The notes: generated by a model not told the origin, from the letters alone. DNA of 64,000 nt from Vishniacozyma victoriae (GCA_017654735.1 JADPYG010000088.1:186001-250000); one strand, 5' to 3'. Positions 46,906 to 61,839 are shown, counted from the first letter of the stretch. Numbers and translations are program-made.

Positions 46906-47573
46906 ATGCCAGCAGAATACATCAAAACCAACGATGCTCCCCCTCCTCTCCCCATCGTATGTCCCCCGTCTCCCAACCCTCCTTTTCCTATACTGACGAA
47001 CAGTACTCCCAAGCAGTCCGAGCTGGAAACTACGTCTACACCTCAGGATCAGTCGGTATGACCAAAGAAGGTCAGATGGTTGAAGGTACCGTAAGTCCAT
47101 CTTGTGATCATGGATAGAATGAGATCTGATGAGAAAGGTCCAAGATAGGACTCGACAAGTCATCCAGAACTTGGAAGCTGTTCTCAAGGGAGCTAATATG
47201 ACTTTGAAGAATGTTGTCAAGGCCAACATCTACTTGAGCGATCTTAGCAAGGACTTCAATGCTGTCAACGAGGTAAGTAATAGAGGTTCACTATTTCATT
47301 TCTCTTCCCCCACCTCTCGCTCCTTCCCTTACCTCATCCATGCCCTTCCTTGCCGCCTTTTCCCCTCTCTCTCAGTTCCATGAGATCAACAATCACGTGA
47401 ATACCATCGAACGCAAACCGCTATCTCGCAACGCATAGCTGGACTGCGCTGACATGCAGGTCTACAAGGAATTGATGCCCGACCCCAAGCCCGCTAGGAC
47501 CTGTGTCGGAGTGGCCCAGCTACCTGCTGGTGGAACTGACGTCGAGATCGAGTTTGTCGCCTACGACGGATAG
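46906..47573 (+). CDS. RidA/YjgF-family 2-iminobutanoate deaminase
   Basis: Exons 46906-46956, 47004-47090, 47138-47272, 47460-47573; 128 aa, the normal family length. Hydrolyses reactive enamine/imine intermediates from PLP enzymes. Signature: YSQAVRAGNYVYTSGSVGMT, VQDRTRQVIQNLEAVLKGAN, VKANIYLSDLSKDFNAVNEV, PKPARTCVGVAQLPAGGTDV (catalytic Arg), VEIEFVAYDG. No targeting peptide, so probably the cytosolic (Hmf1-like) form. The third intron (187 nt) is about four times the local average and has an internal strong polypyrimidine/cag acceptor at 47374. Confidence 0.94.
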
Positions 47574-48004
47574 TCAGTCAAATCAGGAGATGGATAGAGG
47601 GTACAGCATATGCATTGAGTATAGCTCTTAAAGCTCTTGCATTTCCTTCGATTGTGTCATCCGCCGTACCATGAGGCTGAAAAGTGACTTTTGCATCTTT
47701 CGCCATCTACCAAGTCTGCACCTTGTCTGCAGCATCAGTGATCGCCAGCACAAGACTTCACTTCGTATATGTATACCTACTATCGTACGCCCTTGTATCT
47801 CCTATTCACTTCTTCAACACCCGAGCCTACGATTCAGCATGACGTGTAATTACTTTGCTCCACGTGTATTCTTTCAAATTTCGTTATCATTCTGCCAAAA
47901 AGTTGGGATAGAACAAGGGGAATAGCGCGTCAATGTGTTCAACTGTACTATAGTCTGTACCCAAGACTATCTTATATATACTCATAAAGTCTCTGGGACA
48001 TCAT
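47574..48004. other. Intergenic between RidA and KAP123
   Basis: 3' flank of RidA and promoter of the importin gene; no coding sequence supported. Confidence 0.6.
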
Positions 48005-51000
48005 CATGGACGTGAGTATATCTATGCACTATCAGATGGCAGAAATCAAATTCCAGAAACTGATTAACAGGCCAACTACGTTCAAACACTTCACCAGCTC
48101 CTCGAGGGCACTATTGCCCCAGATACCAACGTTATCAAGGCTGTACGTACTTTGACACTCGCTCCAATAGAGGTACTGATAGTCAGGCCACCACTCAGCT
48201 TAACACCCAATTCTACAAGAACTCGCAATGTATTCCCGGTCTGTACCAAATTGCCGTTTCATCAGACAACCAGGCTGTACGTTTGTTTGACACTTGTGAT
48301 GTAACACGAACCTGACATCTCAGGTCCGACAGCTCGCCGCTGTTGAGTTGCGAAAACGTATAGCATCCAGTGATGGACGTTTATGGCGTAAAGTGAACCA
48401 GGATGTTAGGAAGCAGATGAAGGAGGACCTTTTGCGTCGCTTAGTAGTCGAGCAAGTGTAAGTTAATTTCATCATCTCGCAAGGCACTCAGCTAATGTAC
48501 AGTTCTATCGTCCGACACTCCCTCTCGCGAGCTGTATCTGCTATTGCCGATTTGGAACTCACCCAATCTCCTCCTCTATGGCCCGAGCTCATGCCTGCTC
48601 TATACAACCTTTCCCAATCTTCCGACCGAACAAGTCGTGAAAGTGGTATCTACGTCCTTTACTCTACTCTCGACACCGTCTCCGAATCCCTCGAAGTCCA
48701 CCTCAAAGACCTATTCAAGTTGTTTAGTGTTTCTTTGAACGATCCCGAGTCTTCCGAAGTCAGGATCACTACCCTACGAGGTTTGGCCAAGATTGCCGAA
48801 AACATCGAGTCAGATGACAAACATGATGTCAAGGCTTTCCAGGAACTCGTTGTTCCTATGCTCCGAGTCCTTGGTCAGGCAGTCACCGATGGAGATGACG
48901 AGGGTGTCAAGTACGGTTACGATGTTTTCGAGACTTTGTTGATTCTCGATACACCACTTGTTTCCAAGCACGTTACCGAGTTGACCCAGTTCTTCTTGGG
49001 TGTCGCTTCCAACAAGGAAGTCGAGGATGAGATGAGGTGTGGTGCTTTGAACGTTCTCGCTTGGATCGTCAGATAGTAAGTTACTTGTCTCCTACTTGTC
49101 TCCTTGGAGTGATTCAAGCTGACAATTTAGCAAAAAGTCCAGAGTCCAGTCTTTGAACCTTGCCAAGCCAATTGTCGAGGGACTACTACCCATCGGGTGT
49201 GAAGATGATCCGGAGGATGCTGAGGAGGACTCGCCATCTAGGGTAAGCTACAAACTCCCAGTCGAGTCCACCAAAGCTGACAACTAGCTCGCATTCCGAT
49301 GCCTTGATGCCCTCGCTCAGGCCCTTCCCCCTCAGCAAGTCTTCCCCGTCCTCTCGTCCCAGCTCCAAGTCTACATGAGCTCTGCCGACCCCCGAATGCG
49401 AAAATCTGCTCTCATGGCTTTCGGTGTTACTGTCGAAGGATGTAGCGAGTACATTCGACCACATGTCGACAGTCTTTGGCCTGCTATTGAGGCTGGTCTC
49501 AGCGACCCCGATGTCATTGTCAGGCGGGCGGCTTGTATCGCCTTGGGATGTCTTTGTGAATGGCTCTCGGAAGAGTGTGCCACCCGTCACGAAACCATCG
49601 TTCCTGCAAGTCCTCTCCTGTCATTAGTTGAACGCTTGCTGATGTTCAGATCCTATTCAACCTCATTGTTGACGAGTCCACCCAAAAGAACGCTTGCACA
49701 TGTCTCGACTCTTACCTCGAGATCCTCGGTGACGATATCGTCAACTACCTTACCCTTCTCATGGAACGACTCCTCGTCCTTCTCGAGACTGGATCTACCG
49801 CCGTCAAGGTCACCGTCACTGGAGCAATTGGATCCGCTGCCCACGCTGCCAAGGCCCAGTTCAAGCCATACTTTGAACAGACGATACGTCGACTTATCCC
49901 TCTCATCACTCTTTCCCAAGACGAAGACCAGAACGATCTCCGAGGTGTCGCTACCGACACTATCGGTACTTTAGCCGATGCTGTCGGTGCCGAGGTTTTC
50001 AGGCCATACTTCCAGGATATGATGAAGGCTGCCTTTGAAGCTTTGACCATGGACAACTCTCGATTACGAGAATCTTCATTCATCTTCTTTGGTGTCATGG
50101 CTCAGGTATTCGAGGGCAAATTCGCACCATACCTACCTCAATGTGTCCCCGCTTTGATCGGCTCGTTGCAACAAAGCGAAAACGTTGACGAGGAGATCGA
50201 TGATGAAGGAGGAAACACCTCTTCCAAAATCGCCGAGGCATTCTCTACCGCCACTTCATCCAAGACCACTCTTGATGACGATGATGGATTCGAGGACGAA
50301 GAGACCGACATGGACGCTCTAGAAGCCATGTTCAGTAAAGTCAACTCGGCCGTTGCTATCGAAAAGGAGGTGGCTGCCGATACCGTTGGAGAATTGTTTG
50401 TCGCTACCAAACATGCTTTCACACCCTACATCCAGGAGACTGTTCCTGTTTTGATCGACCTCATGGACCACTACTATGAAGGTATCAGGAAGTCTGCTAT
50501 TGGATCCTTGTTTGCTTTCATCAAGACCGTCTACGACTTGTCCAACCCTGTGGACTGGGTTCCAGGTGGAAACATTGTGCGTTACTCTTGAACACCTCCG
50601 AAAATATGACTGACGAGACAGAAAGTAGACCTTCACCCCGACGTCAGGGCTTTGGTCGACATGATCCTGCCCAAGATCTTCGAGGCATGGCAGGCCGAGG
50701 ACGACAAGTGAGTACTAGTCTCACTTTCTTTCCTTCCATTTCCTCCAACCACACTACACAAAGGATGATACAATTACTCAGCTCACTTCGAGCACGCAAA
50801 GCGTGCACAGAGACGAACCTGCATTACGCAATATCTGAACCTCTTTCCTTCGCCCCATAATTTAAACACATGTTGGTGATCAATTGCTGATCATAGATCC
50901 GTCGTCACATGGCTTTGTTCCGAGCTTGCCGAGACTATGAACAAGTGCGGACCTGCCCTTGTTCACAACCGTCTTGACGAGATCGCTACGTATGCGATCG

Positions 51001-51824
51001 AGATCTTGGAGAAGAAATCGCTCTGTCAACAGGACCCCGATGTCGAGGATGAGGGAGATGTTGATGCCGATTCTTCTGAATACGAGACTGCCCTCGTTTC
51101 GAACGCTGCCGATGTCTTTGGCGCCATGGCTACCATCCTCGGTCCCGACTTTGGCCAGGCTTTCGGTCAGGTCCTACCTTTGATTTCAAAATACTCGGAA
51201 CCCCAACGTGCCAACTCTGAGCGATCCATGGCTGTTGGATCCCTCGGTGAGATCATTGTCGGTCTCAAGGCTGGTGTCACCGAATTCACCGAACCTTTAC
51301 TCGAAATCATCTCTCGTGGACTACGTGATTCCGAACCCGACTCGCGATCCAATGCCGCTTTCGCTGCTGGTGTCTTGATCGAGAACTCTCAAATGGATCT
51401 TGGATCTCAATACGTCGCCCTCCTACAAGTCTTGGGTTCATACTTTGAAGCACCCGAACGCTCTGCTCCTGCAGTCTACAATGCCCGAGATAACGCCGCC
51501 GGTGCCATCTCTCGAATGATTACCAAAAACATGTCTGCCGTCCCACTCGAACAGGCACTACCATTGATCTTCTCTGTCCTACCCCTTCAGTTCGACCCGC
51601 TAGAGAACAAGGCAGTTTACTCGGCTATCTTCCGCGTTTACCGAGATCAACAACAAGCCTTGGCACCATATATCGAACAACTCCTAAAAGCTTCGGCTTA
51701 TGTCCTACTTGACCCCTCGCACGAGGATGACACGACCGACGAGACCAAGGCTGAATTGAAGGCTTTGGTAGATGATTTGAAAAACCATGTTCCTCAGCAG
51801 GTCGCTGCTGCTGGATTCCAGTAG
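48005..51824 (+). CDS. KAP123: Importin-beta family karyopherin, Kap123/importin-4
   Basis: Exons 48005-48010, 48071-48142, 48187-48276, 48324-48457, 48503-49075, 49131-49242, 49288-49605, 49650-50576, 50622-50707, 50897-51824; 1081 aa. HEAT-repeat import receptor for ribosomal proteins and histones. N-terminus YVQTLHQLLEGTIAPDTNVI with ATTQLNTQFYKNSQCIPGLY and VRQLAAVELRKRIASSDGRL is the importin-N domain. HEAT repeats run throughout (LRGLAKIAENIESDDKHDV, CTCLDSYLEILGDDIVNYLT, NDLRGVATDTIGTLADAVGA). Acidic loop DDDDGFEDEETDMDA near residue 570. The first coding exon is only 6 nt (Met-Asp). The seventh intron has a GC donor (GCAAGT). The ninth has 189 nt. Confidence 0.96.
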
Positions 51825-53045
51825 AGTGACGTAGCGTTTGTTGTCAGATGGGTAGGGAAGGGAGGTAGAGCATTTTTGTCAAAGGGAGAGTTTCTGTTCT
51901 TCATCATTTAATTAGTAGTATCATCACCTTCATGTATATGCCTTTTTACGACCCCCTTACACCGAATGGTAGCCCAATTCTCCACCACGAGTAGATCAGA
52001 TGCGGTGCACCTGTCTTTCGCGAGAAGCGCGACTCATTCTAAGCTTTCAAGTCCTTAAAGTGACGGGATGTCTACTGGTCTTCGCTTCCTTTCTAGCATC
52101 GTTTGTCGCAGGCTTGCGCCATCTCGGTCGGACCGAAATTTTCCCAAATTGAAATTGCAATGGAAATTGAATAGAACTCAGTTCCTGAGATCCAAATTCG
52201 CGCAATCTGATCGGGGCAGGCAAGAGCCCTCCCTGTCTTGCTCTTGAGTAGTGAACCGGGCGCCTTTGATCAACGCCTGCAAAAGCTGCAACCGTAACCG
52301 CTCGCTAGATCTGAGTTGAATGACGGGGGTTGCGCTATTTACAACCCAATCCTAGGACACAAGCTTGTTGCTGACTGGTTGGAATAAATTCATGCTTGTT
52401 CCTCGTAAGCTTATCGTGATGTAAGTTAAGATTTGACCCTGAAATTACCCGGATTATCAGTTCAACTTGCGCGATTTTATCTTCTACTCTCCTTACGCCT
52501 GATCAAGCACATGATCAGAGTATTACGCAGAATGCCAGGATGCGAAGACAAGAGACGGCTTCTGAACCTCCGCGAGGAAGATGAACAAGCTCGGGTGTGG
52601 ATCCTTTGAACCGAAAAGAAGAGAAGCATGGGGATGACGACTATTATCCCCTTCCTTCGAGTTCACGCCTCGCTTTAACTTTGGCGCGGGGTGCGCTCTT
52701 TTATTTTATTGATGATGAATATGTGTGTTTACAAATTGACCCAACAAGCATGTTTACAGACAAGTAGTACGCCCCCTCTTGTGGTACCAAGGATTCATAG
52801 CTACTTTTAAACTTTGATTTCAACGCCTCTCACTATACCTGTATTCCGATCAAACATATTAGACATATCGCGTCTATATCCATCCTTTCTACCTTTCTTT
52901 CACTTGTAATTATCCGGATCAGTACAACTGTCTATATTCGCTGTAATATTCGATACTCTTTGAGAACACGAGACGAGACGATACGCCAATGGACAAGAAC
53001 TTGAGGAGGATATAATCGCGCATCAGCTACGACAATCGTAATACA
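51825..53045. other. 1.2-kb intergenic region upstream of the WOPR regulator
   Basis: No gene seen. The longest gap outside the orphan region, with AT- and pyrimidine-rich stretches, and a TTTTAAACTTTG block at 52805-52816, near the WOPR-type recognition sequence as I remember it. Confidence 0.55.
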
Positions 53046-54644
53046 ATGTCAAAACCATTACCTGGTCAGCAGCCAGCTGCGCTCTGCGCACTAAAGACTC
53101 CATCGGACGCGTAAGTAAATGCATCAGCTCGTTGCCTCAAGCTCATGATATAGTGTCCTCATATTAGAAGGAGTCCGACGTAATGTCATGCCGAGAGTAA
53201 CGCGTAGATTGACAGGACATGAGCGACAGGCAATTAGAGCAGGAACAGTCTGGGCATGGGAGGAAGGTGAGTCCCTTGGCTCATCGATGAATGGTACTGA
53301 TGGTGCAGGAGAGACATGTATGAAGAGATGGACAGATGGGAAACGTTGGGGGGCATCTCGTGTTGGACAAGGAGGGTTCCTGCTCTATGCCGAGTAGGTC
53401 ATTCTTTCCTGTGCTAGTTTCAGATGCTGATGAGTAGGTCAACTGAATCGCATTCCCCACCTCCCAACAATCCCGAGTTCGACCAGAGGTACTGGCCACG
53501 ACCTCAACCGCAGAAACATCAACACCAAAACGGCGAGAGCTTGATCAAGCAGACTTACTCGACCACAATGATTGAAGATGGAAAAGAAAAGAAATGGCAT
53601 GTTGTCGCTTATGCCAACAAGGTGAGCACTTTCCATCGTGGTATGGATGCGTACTAATGACAGTATAACCCAATGTTTGATGTCATGGGCCCTCTTCCCG
53701 GTCCTCAGCAACTCCCTGTACTAGCCAACATTACCATTGAACCCGGACGTTTCCCTGATTGGGAACAGCAATGCTCTACCACCGAGGCGTATGCTAGAAG
53801 ACCGCCTCCTGGAGTCACGATCTCACCGCCCGGTCCTGATAGCAAATCTCCCATGACGAATACGTTAGACGCTGCGCCATCCATGACATACTCGACACCT
53901 CAGGATCCCCATGCTTCTCAGATGGGCCAACCATACGCTTCGCCACCATATCATCCACGAGATCTGGAACGACGTGCACCCATGCAGTACTCGCCTCAAC
54001 CTCCATATGGACAAGAGAGACATCAGTATTACGATGGTCGACCAGGACAAGCTCGACCTTCCTACCCACCTCCACCCGGCGTATCGTACACACCGAATGG
54101 CGGTCCACCGAATCCGAATGACCCATACTACTCTACCGGCAGGAGAGAGAGGTCTCCACCGCGTGATGGACAACCACAATATCTCGCCTCGCCCCCCATG
54201 CAGTACCCTCGGGACAGGTATCCCGAGAACCCACCTTCCTACACACCACCCAATTACGCTCACCCCTGGGCTGGACAGGGGCAGTACCGCGCACCACCCG
54301 AAATAAGGACTACATTTGACGATTCCACCGAGTCCATCAGTATCGTAGATCACGGGAATGGCAAGGTCGACGATCAGCAACTTAGCGTTAGTCGATTACC
54401 ACCTACCCCCAACTCTGCCAATCCGGCATCACCATTACCTGGCCCATCACCGAAACTGTCCATCAACAACAATCTCCTCAATCCATCCGAGGAAGCTGGG
54501 AGGAATACATTGACACTGCCCCCACTTTCAAGGATGGGAGAAGCTGGTAGTCCGATAAGTTCGAGTGGGAGGAAATCGCCTATTGGTGAAATACTGCCTT
54601 CTGAAGATGCTAGGCAGCTAGACGGTCTGGGTAGGAGAGTGTAA
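53046..54644 (+). CDS. WOPR-domain transcription regulator (Wor1/Ryp1/Gti1 family)
   Basis: Exons 53046-53110, 53154-53266, 53309-53393, 53438-53621, 53664-54644; 475 aa. WOPR box part a: AVLILEGVRRNVMPRVTRRL, GHERQAIRAGTVWAWEEGE and CMKRWTDGKRWGASRVGQGG then FLLYAE; part b: SLIKQTYSTTMIEDGKEKKW with HVVAYANKYNPMFDVM. These match the bipartite DNA-binding fold of Wor1/Ryp1/Mit1/Pac2 proteins, master regulators of morphology in fungi; the Cryptococcus relative is called Liv3. The remaining ~330 residues are a disordered Pro/Tyr/Gln-rich region (PPYHPRDLERRAPMQYSPQP). Every junction lies within or beside the WOPR box. The 1.2-kb upstream region fits a regulated gene. Confidence 0.9.
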
Positions 54645-54910
54645 TAACGCGTAGAGATGTAGATACAAGGGAATCATCTACGCATCATTTGTAATAACGC
54701 AATATAGCAACCATCATTAGAGTCCATGTTGTATAATCATGCATTGTCATATCAGAACCAATTCATCAAGGATTACCTCCACTTTCACGTCCACTCTTCT
54801 CAATTTCCCACCCCACTTTCTCCTTTGTACCATCACCACTCAGTTTTTGCTAATCAGCTCCCCCAGTAGATTTAGAAGGGCATGCAGTCTCGAGAAATAG
54901 GATAGGGACA

Positions 54911-57900
54911 ATGCCATACGATACGGAACGGACACCGCTCCTCACACCAGCTACGGCTGGGTTGACTTCTGAGATTCTCAGTGATGTGAGTTTAACCACT
55001 TCAGCTGGCAGAGACCAATGGGGAAGCTCAGCTCATGTATCAGACCAAAGTATATCCCCTTATTCATTTGATAAGATGCGATATAGTAGCTCATATCGGT
55101 ACGTCCGGGCTCATCTCTTGAGCAGCTACTGAAGCTCAGACGCACCTTTGACATACGATCAGTTGTTAGCTCCGGATTCGACATACACGATTGTCAGGCA
55201 TGTCAGCTACATAGAGCCTGAAGTCTGAGCTGACATGTAGACCGTTGACGGACAAGTACCTCGAATTAGAGAATCAAGCTACCGGTTAGCTGTTTTCCTA
55301 GGCGAGCTTGAGGGCAATAGCTGATAAGTAGTATTCTGCCTACTATTGAATAAAGTCGAATTCGCTCGTGACTCGCAACAACTCTCCATATCGACCCTCT
55401 CCTTGACACGATCGACATTATGCGAGATTCTAGCTATTCGAGTCCTTCGTGAGCTTCTGCTCCCGCCTGATGAGGCAAAGCTGAAGAAATAGGCGGATGG
55501 TCGGAACGGACATTACCCCTCGCGAACGTCTTACTTACTCCCTGGGCGATGTTTCAGGGCGCAGCGGATGAGGTAGTTGAGCGAGCGAGGGAGGAAGGGG
55601 ATGATGATTTGTTGACCCAGGGTGGGACTGCTCTTGAGGTATGTTTGAAGTGAGATCTGGCTGATTGTAGATGGCGATTATCAGTGGATCGAAGAGGTTT
55701 ATTCGGAGTCCTTCTTGTCAGAAAGTCATTGGTGAGATGATATTTCTGCTCATTCGATAGTCTAGCTCATTGTCAGAGGGCATTTGGTCGGGAAGGATCA
55801 TCTATACCGCTCTGAACGCCAGGGCATTGATCGCGGATGTGAGTTGCCCAAAGTCGAGCGCAATCTCCGACTCATGGTCAGAATTACAAGAATAGGCCGA
55901 TTCAGGTGTACAATCCCCATAAAGCTCCTATGCTGGACCATTATCGGTGAGCTCCGGGAAGTTTTTCTTGTCTCCAAGCTCATGATTAGACTGAAAGTAC
56001 CCTCGATCCGAAGCTATATCGAGTATATCAACTTCCTAATCCTCTTCATCCTTTATGTGGTAGCCATTCAAGGCCTGGATGAGAACCATCTCAATATTCG
56101 AGAATTGGTCTTTATCATTTACGCCCTTGGTAAGCTTTCTTTCTTGAACTCATACTGAATAAGCTGATATCAGCTTTCTCGCTGGATAAATTAGCTGCGA
56201 TTCGAGAACATGGATTGAAAGGTACGCCCGACTCCCTACCTGACTGACCATCAGTGTTCAGTAGCTCATTGGTGAACGGCTTTGATCTGGTATTCATGAT
56301 GATCTATGGCGTTTACCTCGGTGCGAGGACGTATGGATTTCACTACAACAATGCGGACGCTCTCAGTCTCGGTGCTGATTGGCTTGCCATCGGTTCGTGT
56401 ACTTCCCAAAAGTAGTGACTAAACTAACAGTATAGGCGCAGTGATGATGTTTCCACGATTGGCTTTCGTTACTCTCGCCAATAATCTTATGGTCTTGAGT
56501 ATCCGGTCGATGTTGACTGAATTCTTCTGTATGCTGGAACACTAACTCGCAGTAGGTGTGAGCTGATAACCAGTCTTGATGGCTGTGGGCGTATTTTGCT
56601 TTCTGGGTTAGTCACGTGCTACTGTAAGTGACCAAGCTGATAATTGAGGCTTCGTATACGCTCTTTTCACTCTTGGCCAAGGAAGGTAAGCTGGCCGAAC
56701 CCTTATAGAAGGCACCACGGCTGACAATAGGTTCGAACTTTCCCAAATCGCTTGGTGGCTATTGGAAGTATACTTCGGTCTCGATGCTTCAGGCTTCGAA
56801 TCTGCGCGTAAGCTGTGTTGGGTGTAAATTTCAGTAAGAGCTGAGATCAGATATCGTTCATCCTTTCCTGGGACCACTATTAATCATCACATATGCGCTG
56901 CTTTCAAACACTTTACTTCTTACGGTCCTTGTCGCCATCCTTGGAAATACGTTCGCTACTATCAATGCGGATGCTGCTGCCGAGGTGAGCTAAGTTTTGT
57001 GGAAAATCCACATCAAGCTGAGTGACAGTCGATGTTTCGTAAAGCGGTCTCAACGCTTGAAGGTGTTAAAGCAGGTGAGCGCCCGCTGATTTATGCAAGT
57101 CAAAGGAGCTGACTGTGCCAGATGCAGTCTTTAGCTATCAGTTGCCTTTCAACCTTGTGGCCGTTATTTTCATGTGGCCGATGAGCTACATCCTGTCTCC
57201 TAGATGGTGAGCTTTCCGACACGTGCCTTTCGTGCTGAGCTGATGAGCAGGTTCCACAAGCTCAATGGTGAGCATTCGACACTTTGATCGAAGCTGATGA
57301 TAGTGGTCATGATTCGCGCGTCCAATCTTCCCGTACTGCTCTGCATTGCATTGTACGAGAGACAACAGTATCGCGATACCACCCTGGCTGAGCAGCTTGG
57401 TGATTTCGCCGAGAAGTATGTTGGCAGTCTACCTCGGAGACTCAAAGCGGCTGGTAAGCTTACAGCTTCCACTTGGACACCGTAGCTGATTCCCAGCTGG
57501 GTTTGAGAACTCTCGCCGCGATATCGGGGCTGTATTCGAGATTGAGCGCGAGGTTGGAAGCTTCTACACTGGCTGGGACGATGATGCCGATGCCGATATT
57601 GAGGAAGGTGGTGAACCGCAACTTCCCATTCTCGATCTTGACGAACCAGATGACTATGCCGCTACTTCACCTCGACGCGATAGTAAAGGAGAGCCAGTCC
57701 ATTCTTCATCTGTACCCTACACTGCATCACCTGGTCCAGTCGAGTCAATCAAAAGTAGACGAAGTTCAATGCCTACCTCGCCATCACCTCGTGTTTCACC
57801 TACCGGCCCACCTGGTCCTATGGGCCGACCACGCCCTAACCGACCTCGACGTGACTCGTCGATACAAGATCCGAGTCCGCTTGCTCGACTATTCATCTCG

Positions 57901-58530
57901 CCTTCTCCCGAGTTGCCAAAACGCCTAAGGGATAGAAGGCAGAGTATGCTCCATTCCATGAGCATGTCTTCTTCTGGTTCTCAACCGATATTATCATCAC
58001 TTGTATCGCCTATTCGTAAACATACTCGAATACCATCTCTCGCGGCGCTTCCCGAAAGGATCAAGCGGGTAGCACATGGTCATAAACCTAGCGTGGGGAC
58101 GATCGAGGAGGGTAGGAAAGTATCGTTCAAAGCCCAAGAACCGATTCCTTTCCCCATCAGTCCGGTCACTCGGGAAGAAGGCACTCCAAGTCGAAAGACT
58201 CCTTCGATAGCACCTGCTCTATCAAAGTCGCCAGAGGTGGCTCATATCAGGGAAGAAACAGTGGAGACCTTGGGCGAGCCGACTCAGTCGACGTCCGCGC
58301 CCGCGACTCACATCAGGGAAGCGACTACTGAGACTTCGGTCATCATTGGCAAAGCCTCTGAAGTGGCTGAAGAGATACGGGATAGCTCCAATAAAGAGGA
58401 TGAATGGCGGGTCAGGCTGGACAAGATTGATGAGAGGCAACAGAGGATTGAGAAGCTGTTGGCCAAATTGGTTGGTGGCAAGTATGCGGATGTGTTTAGT
58501 GCGGATGAAGGTTCAGGGCGATCTGTGTAA
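54911..58530 (+). CDS. YVC1: TRP-type vacuolar cation channel, Yvc1/TRPY-like
   Basis: Twenty-two exons: 54911-54985, 55044-55098, 55140-55197, 55241-55284, 55332-55448, 55493-55638, 55671-55731, 55777-55838, 55882-55946, 55990-56129, 56174-56221, 56255-56392, 56436-56528, 56574-56606, 56649-56685, 56731-56807, 56851-56984, 57029-57074, 57122-57206, 57251-57267, 57304-57453, 57497-58530; 904 aa. Fungal TRPY channels release vacuolar Ca2+. N-terminal domain: KVYPLIHLIRCDIVAHIDAP, LTYDQLLAPDSTYTIVRPLT, TALEMAIISGSKRFIRSPSC and GIWSGRIIYTALNARALIAD. Membrane segments follow: YINFLILFILYVVAIQGL, FDLVFMMIYGVYLGARTYGF, AVMMFPRLAFVTLANNLMVL, LMAVGVFCFLGFVYALFTLG, and GPLLIITYALLSNTLLLTVL after the pore loop. 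The C-terminal ~340 residues are cytosolic, disordered and end in a coiled coil (WRVRLDKIDERQQRIEKLLA). Introns of 32 and 33 nt and one GC-AG intron occur. Confidence 0.9.
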
Positions 58531-58867
58531 TGACGGGATAACATCATGATTGTTTACGATTATACACGCATACAGAGTACGACTTTATACACGCATGTAG
58601 AACGGCTTTTACGAATGACAATGTGCCACTAATATTTGATCCCGTTTAGTCATTCTTCGTTCCTGGCCCCACTCGATGAAGGTTTTTTTGCTTCCCTTCC
58701 TTTTCCAACCCGCGTTGATATATTGATATCTCGTTAGCAGATATAACTCACTTCCTTCACTCTACCTTTTATCATCAATCTCAAACAACAAAAGTAGTTA
58801 TTATACTACAGTCATTCAGACACTCTCTTATATACTACCTCTCTCTTTTCATAAACAAATAACAAAA
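58531..58867. other. Promoter and leader of DBP2
   Basis: No coding sequence supported between YVC1 and DBP2; pyrimidine-rich before the ATG at 58868. Confidence 0.6.
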
Positions 58868-61488
<2,621 letters not shown>

Positions 61489-61839
61489 TCTGTCCCCTTT
61501 ACTGACCTGTTCCCGTGACTCTTTCCTGTATATGACTCGTAATAGACTATCATTCATCCGGCCATGACCCGCTATGCATGTGTACAACAATGATACTGGA
61601 CGGGAGCGAGCATCGCGATCGGTAAATGTGCAGATTAAGTTGTGCAAGTGCCATTACGGAAGATGGCCCATTTTAAGACTGCGAAAGGCTTTCGGGAATG
61701 TGCGAAGGGAATAATATCATGACGAGAGGATAGGATATGCATAGACGCAGAGACAAATTTCACTAAACTACTTATAATGGGTCTAAAGAAGCTCCAAGTG
61801 ACACCCGGAATGAAAGATTATCAAGAAAACAAAACTTCT
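61489..61839. other. Convergent 3' flanks of DBP2 and the membrane-protein gene
   Basis: No coding sequence supported. Confidence 0.6.
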
